Assembly: GCF_002901995.1 (NCBI RefSeq) | Contig: NZ_PPQN01000035.1 | Span: forward strand, 1 to 52,445 | DNA length: 52,445 nucleotides | From: Staphylococcus coagulans | GTDB lineage: Bacteria > Bacillota > Bacilli > Staphylococcales > Staphylococcaceae | Reading direction: 5' to 3' | Shown here: positions 28,136 through 38,034 of the stretch, one piece after another | Layout: each line of letters opens with the position of its first letter | How positions within the stretch are numbered: position 1 is the stretch's first letter | The notes under the pieces: model-generated | Database searches by the model: none | The model's input: only the letters and a program-made list of their open reading frames with translations | Told to the model about the DNA's origin: nothing | Position numbers and translations under genes: made by a program

Positions 28136-29870
28136 TATCGTACAAAAAGTAAGAACACGCATTATGAACCAACTGATAACGTCATTAATTTATGAAGATG
28201 TCGTACAGTATGACGTTGCATCGTTTAAAGACTACGATCGTTACACCCTTAAAGGAACGGATGTCAGCTATCAAGTTGATATTCAAGCTTCATTGAGTTT
28301 TGGGCGCTTAACGGTTGTTTCTCCTGTATGGTTGCGTCATGCAGAAGGTCAAGCGAAAACGCTAGATTATGTGACACTGTTAAGAACAGTTGAATTTACA
28401 TTCGAAAAAGATGAAGCAAAATTAGAGCACTTTATCATTGAATTGCTACAAACAGAGCTTAAAGACATACAAGCTTGGCGCTATCGCATGAAACATCCAG
28501 TTGAAAAGCTCGTCACTTATGATGACTATGAAGCTTATGCGATGGATGGACACATGTATCATCCGAGCTACAAATCACGTTTAGGTTTTAGCTTAAAAGA
28601 TAACGCGGCATATGGCCCAGATTTTCGACCTGCATTTCAACTGCATTGGGTGGCTGTAGATAAACATAATATAGAAGAAACTATTTCACAGTCGATAGAA
28701 GTGATCCAGCTGTTGCAAACACAACTGGGGTCTGACACTTATGCGCAATTTGTAGAGACGATTCAATCTCATGGCAAAGACGTTGACAATGTCGCCATCA
28801 TACCTGTTCATCCATGGCAGTTTGAGCGTGTCATAGAAGTCGAATTTGCGGAGGCGAAATGGCAAGGCGAATTGTTGTACTTAGGAATGTCAGAAGAAAA
28901 GTACACGCCGCAACAATCTATTCGTACATTAACGCCACAACAACCGGAGCGTTACTACTTAAAAGTACCGATGAGTTTGACGAATACATCGACAAAACGT
29001 ATCTTAGCACCACATACGATTGAAAATGCAGCACAGATTACGGATTGGATTAAAAAAATTCAAGCGCACGATGTTTATTTAGCAGAAACTTTAAAAACGG
29101 TCTTTTTAGGCGAAGTATTGGGTCAAGCCTATTTGAATAAACAGACAACAGAGACCAAGCAAGCGCACGTATACGGCGCGCTTGGGGTGATATGGAGAGA
29201 AAATATTCACAACTACCTTGAACCAAAAGAGTCTGCGATACCCTTTAACGCGCTTTATATTTTAGACGCACAACAGCAACCGCTCATCCAAACTTGGATT
29301 GCGCAATATGGCTTAGAAGCATGGTTAGAGCAATTTTTCAAAGTTGCGATTGAGCCGATGATTCACATGCTTTACTATCACGGCATCGCCTTTGAATCGC
29401 ATGCGCAAAACATGATGCTTATTCATGAAGATGGATGGCCAACACGCATTGCATTAAAAGACTTTCATGATGGTATTCGCTTTAAACGTGCGTTACTTAG
29501 TGATATTGCACAAGATCCAAAGTTAAAAGAGATGCCAGAGTCGCATAAAAAGATTAATAGTAATTCATTTATTGAAACAGAAGATGAAGCATTAGTCAGA
29601 GACTTTTTGCATGATGCCTTTTTCTTTATCAATATCGCTGAAATCGTACGGTTTATCAATGCCCAATATCAGTTAGAGGAACGCAAACAATGGGAGATGA
29701 TTGCACAAGTCATCAAAACGTATCAAAATCATTTTCCAAATCTTCAAAATTATGCGCATTTTGATTTGTTTGAACCGACCATTCAAGTTGAAAAATTGAC
29801 GACACGGCGTTTGAGAGATGATTCGGAAATGCGTATTCATCACGTGAATAATCCGTTAGGAGGCGTATAA
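28128..29870 (+). CDS. sbnF: NIS siderophore synthetase SbnF (IucA/IucC family)
   Basis: 580 residues if started at TTG 28128, which has AAAGGAGG 9 nt upstream; the longer frame from ATG 28062 lies wholly inside sbnE and is rejected. Blocks: MDGHMYHPSYKSRLGFSLKD, IPVHPWQFERVIEVEF, PQQSIRTLTPQQPERYYLK, IAFESHAQNMMLIHEDGWP and ALKDFHDGIRF. It adds the decarboxylated intermediate in chain assembly. Two bases separate its stop from the sbnG GTG. Confidence 0.92.
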   Translation: MDSIVQKVRTRIMNQLITSLIYEDVVQYDVASFKDYDRYTLKGTDVSYQVDIQASLSFGRLTVVSPVWLRHAEGQAKTLDYVTLLRTVEFTFEKDEAKLEHFIIELLQTELKDIQAWRYRMKHPVEKLVTYDDYEAYAMDGHMYHPSYKSRLGFSLKDNAAYGPDFRPAFQLHWVAVDKHNIEETISQSIEVIQLLQTQLGSDTYAQFVETIQSHGKDVDNVAIIPVHPWQFERVIEVEFAEAKWQGELLYLGMSEEKYTPQQSIRTLTPQQPERYYLKVPMSLTNTSTKRILAPHTIENAAQITDWIKKIQAHDVYLAETLKTVFLGEVLGQAYLNKQTTETKQAHVYGALGVIWRENIHNYLEPKESAIPFNALYILDAQQQPLIQTWIAQYGLEAWLEQFFKVAIEPMIHMLYYHGIAFESHAQNMMLIHEDGWPTRIALKDFHDGIRFKRALLSDIAQDPKLKEMPESHKKINSNSFIETEDEALVRDFLHDAFFFINIAEIVRFINAQYQLEERKQWEMIAQVIKTYQNHFPNLQNYAHFDLFEPTIQVEKLTTRRLRDDSEMRIHHVNNPLGGV

Positions 29871-29871
29871 A

Positions 29872-30654
29872 GTGCAACGTTTATCAGTGAAGACAAGATT
29901 GGCCCAAACAGAGGCATTGTATGGCTTGTTTAATTCCATTCCTGACCCGTTAATGATTGAAATCATGGCGGCGAGTGGCTTTGACTTTGTCATTATTGAT
30001 ACGGAACATGTCGCGATTAATGATGAGACATTAGCGCATTTGATACGGACAGCTGAAGCGGCGCATATCATTCCAATTGTGCGAGTCACACAAGCGATTG
30101 AGCGTGACATTATTAAAGTATTAGATATGGGCGCAAGAGGTATCATTGTGCCTCATGTTAAAGATAAGCAAACTGCTGAACAAGTGGTGAAGTTGAGTCG
30201 TTATTACCCGCAAGGTATGAGAAGTTTGAATGGCGGGCGCATAGCACAATTCGGCGAGATTCCACTTGATGAAGCCATGAAGCAAGCGAATGCACATATT
30301 ATGGTCATAGTCATGATTGAAGATATCGAAGGTGTAGAAGCGATTGAAGACATCGTACAAGTCGACGGTATCGATATGATTATCGAAGGCGCTGCTGATT
30401 TATCTCAATCTGTAGGATTGCCTTGGCAAACAACGCATCCAACAGTACGGAATCATATTACGCGTGTATTTGAAGCGACACAAGCCCACGATAAGCTATT
30501 TTGTGCATTGCCAAGAACGCAAGCACATATTAAAGAATGGCAACAAAAAGGCGTGAAAATGTTTGTTTTAGGTGACGACCGCGGTAAAATTTATCGTCAT
30601 TTTAAACAGACTGTTGGAGAAATCAAAGAGGTGAACATAGATGGAGAAAATTAA
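29872..30654 (+). CDS. sbnG: Siderophore-dedicated citrate synthase SbnG
   Basis: 260 residues, HpcH/HpaI aldolase fold rather than a normal citrate synthase. FVIIDTEHVAIND (about 39-51) and RGIIVPHVKDKQTAEQVV (about 88 onward) are family segments binding metal and oxaloacetate; MIEDIEGVEAIEDI carries the metal-binding Glu. It makes citrate from oxaloacetate and acetyl-CoA so that staphyloferrin B synthesis does not depend on the TCA enzyme. GTG start with AGGAGG 8 nt upstream. Overlaps sbnH by 14 bases. Confidence 0.92.
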   Translation: MQRLSVKTRLAQTEALYGLFNSIPDPLMIEIMAASGFDFVIIDTEHVAINDETLAHLIRTAEAAHIIPIVRVTQAIERDIIKVLDMGARGIIVPHVKDKQTAEQVVKLSRYYPQGMRSLNGGRIAQFGEIPLDEAMKQANAHIMVIVMIEDIEGVEAIEDIVQVDGIDMIIEGAADLSQSVGLPWQTTHPTVRNHITRVFEATQAHDKLFCALPRTQAHIKEWQQKGVKMFVLGDDRGKIYRHFKQTVGEIKEVNIDGEN

Positions 30655-31828
30655 CGAGACGATTGCGACGATACAGCTGGATGCTCCGGTTTGTCATTAT
30701 ATTTATGATATGGATGCTTTAGCAGCACATGTCCAAGCTTGCGTGCAGTCTTTACCTGAAAATTGTGAGATGTACTATGCAATGAAAGCGAATAGTGAAG
30801 CACCGATTTTAAGTGCGATGTCTCAATATGTTGCTGGTTTTGAAGTGGCTTCTCAAGGTGAGATTGAAAAGGCACAAGCTCACGTAGCATCCAACCATAT
30901 CATTTTTGGTGGCCCTGGAAAAACAGATGCCGAATTACGGTATGCTGTCCAATCTGGTGTGCGTCGTATTCATGTTGAGAGCCTCTATGAACTCCAACGA
31001 CTTAATGCCATATTAGAAGAAGAAAATCGTCAACAGTCTATTCTATTAAGAGCCAACTTGTCTGGACCTTTCCCAGAAGCGACATTACATATGGCTGGGC
31101 GCCCGACACAGTTCGGTATTTCAGAAGAGGACATGGATACGGTTATCCAAAAAGCACTCGCTTTACCGCATATTCATTTAGAGGGCTTTCATTTTCATTC
31201 TATCTCGAATAATTTAGATGCCGAATTACACTTGCGTGTGATGGCACTCTATTTCCAAAAAGCGAAATCTTGGGCAGAGAAACATCAGTTTGAACTCCAA
31301 CATCTCAACTTGGGTGGTGGCATTGGTGTCAACTATAAGGATTTAAACGCCCAATTCGATTGGCCTCATTTTGTCGCAGGATTTAAAGCGGTTATAGAAG
31401 CTTATGAGATGCAAGATGTCACATTGAATTTTGAATGTGGTCGCTATCTGGTCGCACATATCGGTTATTATGCGACAGAAGTTTTAGATATTAAGAAGGT
31501 CCATCAAGAATGGTTTGTCATTTTAAAAGGTGGCACACAGCAGTTTCGACTTCCCGTTTCATGGCAACATAACCATCCTTTTGAGGTCTATACCTCTCCA
31601 TTGGAACGTTACGCTTTTGAAAAGGTGAATCTAATAAATGATGCTGCGACATTAGTCGGTCAACTGTGCACACCTAAAGATGTTTTTGCGAAACAAGTGG
31701 ACATCGCAGAAATCGCGACTGGAGATGTCGTCGTTTTCCAATATGCCGGCGCATATGGTTGGTCCATCTCACATCATGATTTTCTGAGTCATCCACATCC
31801 TGAATTTATATATTTATCTCAACATTAA
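30641..31828 (+). CDS. sbnH: PLP-dependent decarboxylase SbnH
   Basis: 395 residues, alanine-racemase-fold (type IV) decarboxylase like diaminopimelate decarboxylase. The PLP Lys is in MYYAMKANSEAPIL (about 50-55); LEGFHFHSISN and LNLGGGIGVNY form the phosphate and substrate sites, and IATGDVVVFQYAGAYGWSIS is the C-terminal barrel segment with the dimer-site residues. In the pathway it decarboxylates the citryl-diaminopropionate intermediate. GAGGTG precedes the ATG. sbnI follows after 13 nt. Confidence 0.92.
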   Translation: MEKINETIATIQLDAPVCHYIYDMDALAAHVQACVQSLPENCEMYYAMKANSEAPILSAMSQYVAGFEVASQGEIEKAQAHVASNHIIFGGPGKTDAELRYAVQSGVRRIHVESLYELQRLNAILEEENRQQSILLRANLSGPFPEATLHMAGRPTQFGISEEDMDTVIQKALALPHIHLEGFHFHSISNNLDAELHLRVMALYFQKAKSWAEKHQFELQHLNLGGGIGVNYKDLNAQFDWPHFVAGFKAVIEAYEMQDVTLNFECGRYLVAHIGYYATEVLDIKKVHQEWFVILKGGTQQFRLPVSWQHNHPFEVYTSPLERYAFEKVNLINDAATLVGQLCTPKDVFAKQVDIAEIATGDVVVFQYAGAYGWSISHHDFLSHPHPEFIYLSQH

Positions 31829-31841
31829 AGGGGGGATCATA

Positions 31842-32606
31842 TTGAAAGACTTACATGAATCACTCAAATTAATAGATGTCGATCAAATTGACATTCATGA
31901 GACGTATGAACCTTCGCGCTTAGAGAAAACAAAAGAGAGTATTGAAACGGATCAGTTTATCCGTCATCCCATTTTAGTCGTTCCAATGAATCAAGGACGT
32001 TATATGGTGATTGATGGTGTTCATCGCTTTACAAGTTTGAAAGCATTAGGCTGTAAAGTGATTCCCGTTCAAGTGATTCACCAAGCTCAATATTCTATAG
32101 AAGCGTGGTGTCACAAAGTACCATGTGATCAACTCACGTCCATTCTAAGTGCGGAATCCGATTTGCCTTGGACAACCGAAATTCGTTATACGACACCATT
32201 TATTACTATGTGTTATGAAGATATCGAGCAATACTTATATCCTGAAGATTTGAGCACGAATAAAATGAATGTCTGGGAAAAGGTTGTAGAGAGTTATAGT
32301 TCGACATGCCAAGTAGAGCGTGTTTTACAGGATGCATGTACATGTATCACACCTCGGGAAATCTTGATGAAATATCAGCCGCTACAGTTTAGTGAAATTG
32401 AAGCCATTGTCCGTAAAGGTAAAACAGTCCCTGCAGGCGTCACACGTTTTAACATTGCGGGACGATGTTTGAATCTACAAGTCCCTTTGAAGTTACTTAA
32501 AGAAAAATACAGTGCGTCACAACTGAAAGCGTGGCAACAGTTTTTACATGATAAAGTCACACATATGCGTTGCTATAACGAAAAAGTTTATTTGATAGAG
32601 TCTTAA
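31842..32606 (+). CDS. sbnI: SbnI, ParB-fold serine kinase and regulator of staphyloferrin B synthesis
   Basis: 254 residues, TTG start with AAAGGGGGG 6 nt upstream. The ParB/sulfiredoxin-like N-terminal domain shows FIRHPILVVPMNQGRYMVIDGVHRFTSLKALG (about residues 41-72), with the DGVHR nucleotide-binding motif. Known SbnI of S. aureus phosphorylates free L-serine to O-phospho-L-serine, the SbnA substrate, and binds heme to lower sbn expression; identity here rests on fold, length and position. No strong terminator follows; the next gene has its own promoter. Confidence 0.9.
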   Translation: MKDLHESLKLIDVDQIDIHETYEPSRLEKTKESIETDQFIRHPILVVPMNQGRYMVIDGVHRFTSLKALGCKVIPVQVIHQAQYSIEAWCHKVPCDQLTSILSAESDLPWTTEIRYTTPFITMCYEDIEQYLYPEDLSTNKMNVWEKVVESYSSTCQVERVLQDACTCITPREILMKYQPLQFSEIEAIVRKGKTVPAGVTRFNIAGRCLNLQVPLKLLKEKYSASQLKAWQQFLHDKVTHMRCYNEKVYLIES

Positions 32607-32722
32607 TCTGTATAAGTAAAGTTGACGACAGTGAGCTGAAGGTCAAAATTTGAGTAAGCTGTAGGGCACTTTACGTATAGAAAATAATAAAATCTGCCTT
32701 TTTTAGTTCACTCAGCGTATAT

Positions 32723-32750
32723 TTGACAAGCGAATGGATTATGATACTAT
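32723..32750 (+). promoter_or_regulatory. Candidate yidC promoter
   Basis: TTGACA (32723-32728) and TACTAT (32745-32750) spaced by 16 nt, about 110 nt before the yidC start. Confidence 0.6.
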
Positions 32751-32858
32751 CAAAAGATAGACACAATAAAGCAAAACTGTCAAATGAATCGTGCGGTATC
32801 TTTGACGCTAAGTGGATACAACAGATTATGTGTCGACAAATTAGGAAAGGCAGATTGA

Positions 32859-33719
32859 ATGATGAAAATCAAATACATACTGTTATTAGGTTTAACTACA
32901 GTCTTATTAGCAGGTTGTGACTACTCAAAAAGTGAAAACAGAACGGGCTTTTTCTATAATACTTTTGCGCAACCGATGGATCATTTATTACATTGGTTAG
33001 GTAACCATCTCAACCATAACTATGGGCTTGCGATTATCATTATCGTCCTTGTGATTCGTTTTGTAATGTTGCCATTTATGTTAAGCCAAACTAAAAATGG
33101 TCAAATGATGCGTAGAGTAATGGAAATAGCAAAGCCTGAAATGAACGCTGTACAAGAAAAAGTGAAAAGAGCGCGGACACAAGAAGAAAAAATGGCAGCC
33201 AACCAAGAAATGATGGAAGTCTATAAGAAATATGAATTTAATCCGTTTAAAAGCATGTTAGGTTGCTTGCCAATTTTAATTCAAATGCCGATTTTATTTG
33301 GCTTATATGTTTCTTTAAAATGGCCATCACACGGCGGTATTACGGAACATCCGAACTTTTTGTGGTTTCATCTCACGCAGCCTGACATTTTAATTACTGT
33401 TATTGCCGGTGTTCTTTACTTTTTACAATCACTCGTGAGTTTAGAAAATATGCCAAAAGAACAACGACAAATGGGATATATGATGATGATTATCTCACCA
33501 ATTTTTATCATTTATATTTCATTAACTTCTGCCTCAGCGTTAGGTTTATATTGGTCTGTGTCAGCCTTGTTTATGATTGTTCAAATGTTTTTGGCAAACC
33601 GATATTATGGTGCCTATGCCGAACAAGAAGTTAAAAGAATTAAAGCGAAATTGGATAAAACATCAGGTAACGGTAAAAAAGGTAAAAATACTCAGGTTGT
33701 TTCTAAAAAGAAAAAATAA
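32859..33719 (+). CDS. yidC: Membrane protein insertase YidC (OxaA1 type lipoprotein)
   Basis: 286 residues. Lipoprotein signal with lipobox LAGC (Cys 20), then the Gram-positive YidC core of five membrane helices: [20 protein letters not shown] (about 60-80), [20 protein letters not shown] (about 128 onward), [27 protein letters not shown] and [20 protein letters not shown]. The Arg in VIRFV is the conserved groove charge. A basic tail ends [12 protein letters not shown]. It inserts and folds membrane proteins with or without SecYEG. Two adjacent ATG codons are possible; 32859 has AAAGG 8 nt upstream. Confidence 0.92.
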   Translation: MMKIKYILLLGLTTVLLAGCDYSKSENRTGFFYNTFAQPMDHLLHWLGNHLNHNYGLAIIIIVLVIRFVMLPFMLSQTKNGQMMRRVMEIAKPEMNAVQEKVKRARTQEEKMAANQEMMEVYKKYEFNPFKSMLGCLPILIQMPILFGLYVSLKWPSHGGITEHPNFLWFHLTQPDILITVIAGVLYFLQSLVSLENMPKEQRQMGYMMMIISPIFIIYISLTSASALGLYWSVSALFMIVQMFLANRYYGAYAEQEVKRIKAKLDKTSGNGKKGKNTQVVSKKKK

Positions 33720-33736
33720 CAAATTGATGAAAGCAA

Positions 33737-33774
33737 AGCTTGGTAGCAGATTCAAATGTTGCTAAGCTTTTTTC
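33737..33774 (+). terminator. yidC terminator
   Basis: AAGCTTGGTAGCA (33737-33749) pairs with TGCTAAGCTT (33761-33770), followed by TTTT. Confidence 0.75.
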
Positions 33775-33830
33775 AAATGGATTCGTGTGACGTGATGGGG
33801 ATGTAAGTAGAAGACATCGTTTATATAAAA

Positions 33831-33853
33831 ATGAGAATAAATGAAATTCTCAT
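33831..33853. promoter_or_regulatory. Inverted repeat upstream of rbsU
   Basis: ATGAGAAT (33831-33838) and ATTCTCAT (33846-33853), a perfect 8-bp dyad, about 57 nt upstream of the candidate -35. Operator candidate; the 7-nt centre does not fit a Fur box. Confidence 0.4.
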
Positions 33854-33909
33854 AAATCTGTGACAAGTTTGTTTCATTTTTTTAAATTTTAAAATAATCA
33901 TTTTCAATT

Positions 33910-33939
33910 TTGACAAAAGAAAGTTTATGTATTTATATA
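33910..33939 (+). promoter_or_regulatory. Candidate rbsUD promoter
   Basis: TTGACA (33910-33915) and TATATA (33934-33939), 18 nt apart, about 75 nt before rbsU. Confidence 0.55.
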
Positions 33940-34014
33940 TAAGTGTTATATTTTAATACATAGACTTGTTAAAGAAAAAATAAATTGTTTAATAGAGATA
34001 GAGGAGTGTAATTA

Positions 34015-34896
34015 ATGAACATGGTCGCATTATTGATTGGATTAGGACCACTCATAGGTTGGGGTCTTTTTCCTACCATCGCATCAAAATTTGGAGGTAA
34101 ACCAGTCAATCAGATTATCGGTACTACAGTCGGAACGCTGATTTTCGCAGGTGCCTTTTTCATATTTACAGGTAGAGATTTTCCTACTGGGATGGATTTA
34201 TTTTTTGCATTACTTTCAGGTGCCGGATGGTGTTTCGGTCAAATCATGACATTCAAAGCATTTGAATATGTGGGTTCATCACGTGCAATGCCTGTAACGA
34301 CAGCTTTCCAATTGTTAGGTGCCTCACTTTGGGGTGTATTTGCATTAGGGAACTGGCCAGGTTTGACAAACAAATTGATTGGGTTTGCCGCTTTAGTTGT
34401 TATTTTAATCGGTGCCCGCATGACTGTTTGGAGTGAAGACTCTAAAGAAGCAAGAAATAATGACTTGAAAAAAGCTGTGGTTATCTTATTAATTGGTGAA
34501 ATTGGATACTGGCTTTATTCAGCAGCACCGCAAGCGACAGATATTGGAGGTAAAGCCGCATTTTTACCGCAAGCAATGGGAATGGTGCTTGCTGCTGTCA
34601 TTTATGGTTTGATGACAATGAAAAAAGATAATCCTTTCAACAAGAAGGTCACTTGGCTACAAATCATTTCAGGTTTCTTCTTCGCTTTTGCCGCGTTGAC
34701 ATATTTAATCTCTGCACAACCGGACATGAATGGTTTAGCAACAGGTTTCGTATTGTCTCAAACATCTGTGGTTTTAGCAACATTAACAGGTATTTATTTC
34801 TTAAATCAACGCAAAACTCAAAAAGAAATGTTGGTCACTATTATTGGTTTAGTATTAATTTTAGTAGCCGCAACGGTAACGGTGTTTATTAAATAA
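34015..34896 (+). CDS. rbsU: Ribose transporter RbsU (GRP family)
   Basis: 293 residues with ten membrane helices of the glucose/ribose porter family (two five-helix halves): ALLIGLGPLIGWGLFPTIAS at the start, FQLLGASLWGVFALGNWPG in the middle and GLATGFVLSQTSVVLATLTG in the second half. Length and sequence match S. aureus RbsU as I recall it better than GlcU, and rbsD follows 18 nt downstream, supporting ribose. GAGGAG lies 6 nt before ATG 34015. Confidence 0.85.
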   Translation: MNMVALLIGLGPLIGWGLFPTIASKFGGKPVNQIIGTTVGTLIFAGAFFIFTGRDFPTGMDLFFALLSGAGWCFGQIMTFKAFEYVGSSRAMPVTTAFQLLGASLWGVFALGNWPGLTNKLIGFAALVVILIGARMTVWSEDSKEARNNDLKKAVVILLIGEIGYWLYSAAPQATDIGGKAAFLPQAMGMVLAAVIYGLMTMKKDNPFNKKVTWLQIISGFFFAFAALTYLISAQPDMNGLATGFVLSQTSVVLATLTGIYFLNQRKTQKEMLVTIIGLVLILVAATVTVFIK

Positions 34897-34914
34897 TAGC
34901 CAGAGGTGAGGATA

Positions 34915-35319
34915 ATGAAAAAATCAACTATGCTCAATAGCCATGTTTCTCAAGCCATCGCAACGATGGGGCACTTTGACTTATTAACAGTCAATGATGC
35001 AGGGATGCCGATTCCAAATGATGACAGAAGAATCGATTTAGCCGTAACAAAAGGATTGCCTTCTTTTATCGATGTATTGGCAGCTGTTTTAGATGAATTG
35101 AAGATTCAAAAAATCTATTTGGCGGAAGAAATTAAGACGCATAATGCTACACAATTGAAACAGATTAAAGCACTTATCGATCAAGATGTAGAAATTGCGT
35201 TTATTCCGCACTCGGAAATGAAAGCGTATTTGAGTCATCCGTTGAATAAAGGCAATATCCGTACAGGTGAGATTACCCCGTTTTCGAATATTATTTTGGA
35301 ATCTAATGTCACATTTTAG
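34915..35319 (+). CDS. rbsD: D-ribose pyranase RbsD
   Basis: 134 residues, normal family length. The catalytic His is in TMGHFDLL (about residue 20); [16 protein letters not shown] and the C-terminal [10 protein letters not shown] complete the substrate site. It converts beta-D-ribopyranose to the furanose anomer that ribokinase uses. ATG 34915 follows GAGG; the frame extends three codons further without a site. rbsK is not present here. Confidence 0.9.
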   Translation: MKKSTMLNSHVSQAIATMGHFDLLTVNDAGMPIPNDDRRIDLAVTKGLPSFIDVLAAVLDELKIQKIYLAEEIKTHNATQLKQIKALIDQDVEIAFIPHSEMKAYLSHPLNKGNIRTGEITPFSNIILESNVTF

Positions 35320-35341
35320 TTAAAACTTTTTGAAGTCCTTT

Positions 35342-35380
35342 CAAGTCATTCGTTTTGAATGACCTTGGGGGGGCTTTTTT
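35342..35380 (+). terminator. rbsUD terminator
   Basis: CAAGTCATTC (35342-35351) pairs with GAATGACCTTG with one bulge, then GGGGGGCTTTTTT. The G run is unusual. Confidence 0.65.
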
Positions 35381-35494
35381 ATGTTCACTTGGAGCGTCCA
35401 ATTGTTGGCTGTTTTGGCATTGCGTCAATCTCCACAGCTTTAAGATATTAAAATACAAAATACTACAATAAGTAAAATAATAGTGTAAAATGTA

Positions 35495-35524
35495 TTGACG
35501 AATTGGAAAGAAAGCGGTTACAAT
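35495..35524 (+). promoter_or_regulatory. argF-arcC promoter
   Basis: TTGACG (35495-35500) and TACAAT (35519-35524) with an 18-nt spacer, 37 nt before argF. Confidence 0.65.
35507..35524 (+). promoter_or_regulatory. cre site for CcpA at the argF promoter
   Basis: AAAGAAAGCGGTTACAAT matches WWTGNAARCGNWWNCAWW with one mismatch (third base). It covers the -10, so glucose should repress the cluster. Confidence 0.65.
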
Positions 35525-35560
35525 TAGTGTGAAATCAATCACAAAGGAGTTGTATGGATA

Positions 35561-36565
35561 ATGCAAAATTTAAGAAATAGAAGCTTTCTCACTTTACTTG
35601 ATTTTACAAAGGAAGAAGTTGAGTTTTTATTGAACCTTTCTGAAGATTTGAAAAGAGCGAAATACGCAGGTATTGAGCAACAAACATTGAAAGGGAAAAA
35701 TATTGCATTAATTTTTGAAAAGGACTCAACTCGCACACGTTGTGCATTTGAAACAGCTGCCTATGACCAAGGGGCACGTGTCACATATCTTGGTCCTACA
35801 GGTAGTCAAATGGGCAAAAAAGAAACAGTCGCGGATACAGCACGCGTATTAGGTGGTATGTATGATGGCATTGAATACCGAGGATTTTCACAACGTACGG
35901 TTGAAACGTTAGCAGACAAATCAGGTGTTCCTGTTTGGAATGGACTTACAGATGAAGATCATCCAACACAAGTATTAGCCGACTTTTTAACGGCTAAAGA
36001 AGTTTTGAAAAAGCCTTATCATGACATGCATTTTACTTATGTAGGAGACGGACGCAACAATGTAGCCAATGCTTTAATGGCAGGTGCAGCGATTATGGGC
36101 ATGCGTTTCCATTTAGTATGTCCGAAAGCATTAAATCCAACAGATGTATTATTAAATCGTTGTAAAGCACTCGCTAAAGAAAATGGTGGCGAAATTGTAG
36201 TGACAGATGATATCGATGAAGGCGTAAAAGGTTCAGATGTGATTTATACAGACGTTTGGGTGTCTATGGGTGAACCTGACGAAGTTTGGAAAGAGCGTAT
36301 TGAACTATTACAACCTTACCAAGTTAACCAACAACTTATTGAAAAAACGCGCAATAAACATGTCATTTTTGAACATTGCTTGCCATCATTCCATAATACG
36401 GACACGAAAATTGGTAAAGAAATCTATGAAAAATACGGTCTCAAAGAAATGGAAGTCACAGACGAAGTATTTGAAAGCAAACATTCAGTTGTGTTCCAAC
36501 AAGCCGAAAACCGTATGCATACGATCAAAGCAGTGATGGTTGCAACTTTAGGAAATATTGGATAA
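35561..36565 (+). CDS. argF: Ornithine carbamoyltransferase
   Basis: 334 residues. Carbamoyl-phosphate loop EKDSTRTR (about 54-61), [11 protein letters not shown] (about 132 onward), [10 protein letters not shown] and the ornithine-binding HCLPSFH (about 270) are intact. It interconverts ornithine plus carbamoyl phosphate and citrulline. The symbol follows the staphylococcal argF-arcC-carrier arrangement; in this context (carbamate kinase 15 nt downstream, cre site) a catabolic role (arcB-like) is as likely as a biosynthetic one. AAAGGAG is 11 nt before ATG 35561. Confidence 0.9.
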   Translation: MQNLRNRSFLTLLDFTKEEVEFLLNLSEDLKRAKYAGIEQQTLKGKNIALIFEKDSTRTRCAFETAAYDQGARVTYLGPTGSQMGKKETVADTARVLGGMYDGIEYRGFSQRTVETLADKSGVPVWNGLTDEDHPTQVLADFLTAKEVLKKPYHDMHFTYVGDGRNNVANALMAGAAIMGMRFHLVCPKALNPTDVLLNRCKALAKENGGEIVVTDDIDEGVKGSDVIYTDVWVSMGEPDEVWKERIELLQPYQVNQQLIEKTRNKHVIFEHCLPSFHNTDTKIGKEIYEKYGLKEMEVTDEVFESKHSVVFQQAENRMHTIKAVMVATLGNIG

Positions 36566-36580
36566 GGGAGGTCTAACGGT

Positions 36581-37513
36581 ATGGCTAAAATCGTAGTCGC
36601 ACTAGGGGGTAACGCTTTGGGAAACTCCCCAGCAGCACAATTGGAATTGGTCAAAAATACTGCGAAATCATTGGTTGCTTTGATTGAAAAAGGCAATGAA
36701 GTTGTGATTAGTCATGGCAATGGACCACAAGTAGGCAGTATTAATCTCGGATTGAATTATGCAGCAGAACATGAACAAGGGCCCCCTTTCCCATTTCCAG
36801 AATGTGGCGCTATGAGCCAAGCTTATATTGGTTATCAACTTCAACAAAGTCTTCAAAATGAACTACACCAACTGGGGATTCACAAACCTGTCGTTACGGG
36901 GGTGACACAGACATTGGTTAACAAAGATGATGTAGCATTCAGCCATCCAACAAAACCGATTGGCATGTTTTATGATAAAGCCCTTGCAGAGACCATTGCT
37001 AAAGAACGGCACTATACTTTTGTTGAAGATTCTGGGCGAGGCTATCGTCGCGTTGTGCCGTCACCTGAACCAATTGAAATTGTCGAACTACAAAGTATTG
37101 CTGCTTTAATTGATCAAGGCAATCTCGTCATTTCAAGTGGTGGCGGGGGCATCCCTGTCGTAAAAGATCAAGATGGCACACTTCACGGGGTGGATGCTGT
37201 CATTGATAAAGATAAATCAAGTGCCTTATTAGGAGCCGAGTTACAATCTGATCAGCTCATCATTTTAACGACAGTCGATTATATTTATTTGAACTATGGC
37301 AAAGCGAACCAAGAGGCATTGAAAAATGTGACTGTTTCTGAAATGGAATATCATATTAACGAAGGACATTTTGCGCAAGGAAGTATGCTTCCAAAAGTAG
37401 AAGCTTCGTTAGCTTTTATTAAAAATAACCCTAAAGGTGAAGTGATTGTTACGTCATTAGAACGATTAGATGACGCATTAAACGGGCAAGTAGGCACAGT
37501 CATAAAAAAATAA
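36581..37513 (+). CDS. arcC: Carbamate kinase
   Basis: 310 residues, amino acid kinase fold. [13 protein letters not shown] (about 4-16), [11 protein letters not shown] (about 42-52), [12 protein letters not shown] (about 185 onward), [22 protein letters not shown] and [14 protein letters not shown] are the family blocks. It makes ATP from carbamoyl phosphate and ADP, the energy-yielding step of arginine or citrulline breakdown. GGGAGG precedes the ATG; a terminator 40 nt after the stop separates it from the carrier gene. Confidence 0.92.
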   Translation: MAKIVVALGGNALGNSPAAQLELVKNTAKSLVALIEKGNEVVISHGNGPQVGSINLGLNYAAEHEQGPPFPFPECGAMSQAYIGYQLQQSLQNELHQLGIHKPVVTGVTQTLVNKDDVAFSHPTKPIGMFYDKALAETIAKERHYTFVEDSGRGYRRVVPSPEPIEIVELQSIAALIDQGNLVISSGGGGIPVVKDQDGTLHGVDAVIDKDKSSALLGAELQSDQLIILTTVDYIYLNYGKANQEALKNVTVSEMEYHINEGHFAQGSMLPKVEASLAFIKNNPKGEVIVTSLERLDDALNGQVGTVIKK

Positions 37514-37554
37514 ATTTGTGACCGTAAGATGCGCGATGGAATGCACAACCGCAC

Positions 37555-37609
37555 AAGTCTGAACCGTTTGTACAATACCGTCATTGTCACAACGTGTTCA
37601 GGCTTTTTT
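37555..37609 (+). terminator. Terminator after arcC
   Basis: AAGTCTGAAC (37555-37564) pairs with GTTCAGGCTT (37596-37605) with one G-T pair, followed by TTTT. The loop is 31 nt. Confidence 0.65.
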
Positions 37610-38034
37610 AAGTGTCAAAACATAGGAGTTGTTTAAAAGCCTAACGTGAGGATAATCTAATTTATTGAAAAATGACATGTTAGGGTATAAGTAGATAGGA
37701 CTTTAAATGTATGCAGTCAAATGATTCAAGCGCTATATGCAAAGGCGTAGAATAGGTGATCACACCGACACGTCTATCGTTCAAAGATGACTCGAATCAA
37801 CGCATCGTCTACTTCCCATTTCTGAACGGCGCCATAATGTAAATATAAAGAAATGGTCTGTATATGCGTTTTGCTGTATCTATTTTTCATATTGAGATAG
37901 GCAAAAGCGTCGATTCATTACGGATTGTCTTATTTTATCATCTTCCTACAACATAGAATCTTCATCATTTTATAGTGTTTGAATTCTATTTTTATCGCCG
38001 CATTGCGGCATCTTGTCAAAAGGAGATGACCATC
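37610..38034. other. Gene-poor stretch with a possible minus-strand coding relic
   Basis: No intact gene. On the minus strand 37773-37890 reads MKNRYSKTHIQTISLYLHYG then AVQKWEVDDALIRVIFER and stops; in the next frame the reading continues VITYSTPLHIALESFDCIHL. The wording is protein-like, with a hint of a GNAT acetyltransferase end (LYLHYGAV), but no ribosome site is present. I treat it as a possible frameshifted relic only. Confidence 0.3.

Noticed and set aside
23424..29870. Three tandem IucA/IucC genes as a possible recent duplication artefact
   Set aside because: Their motifs differ and each corresponds to a known distinct synthetase (SbnC, SbnE, SbnF) of the staphyloferrin B pathway.
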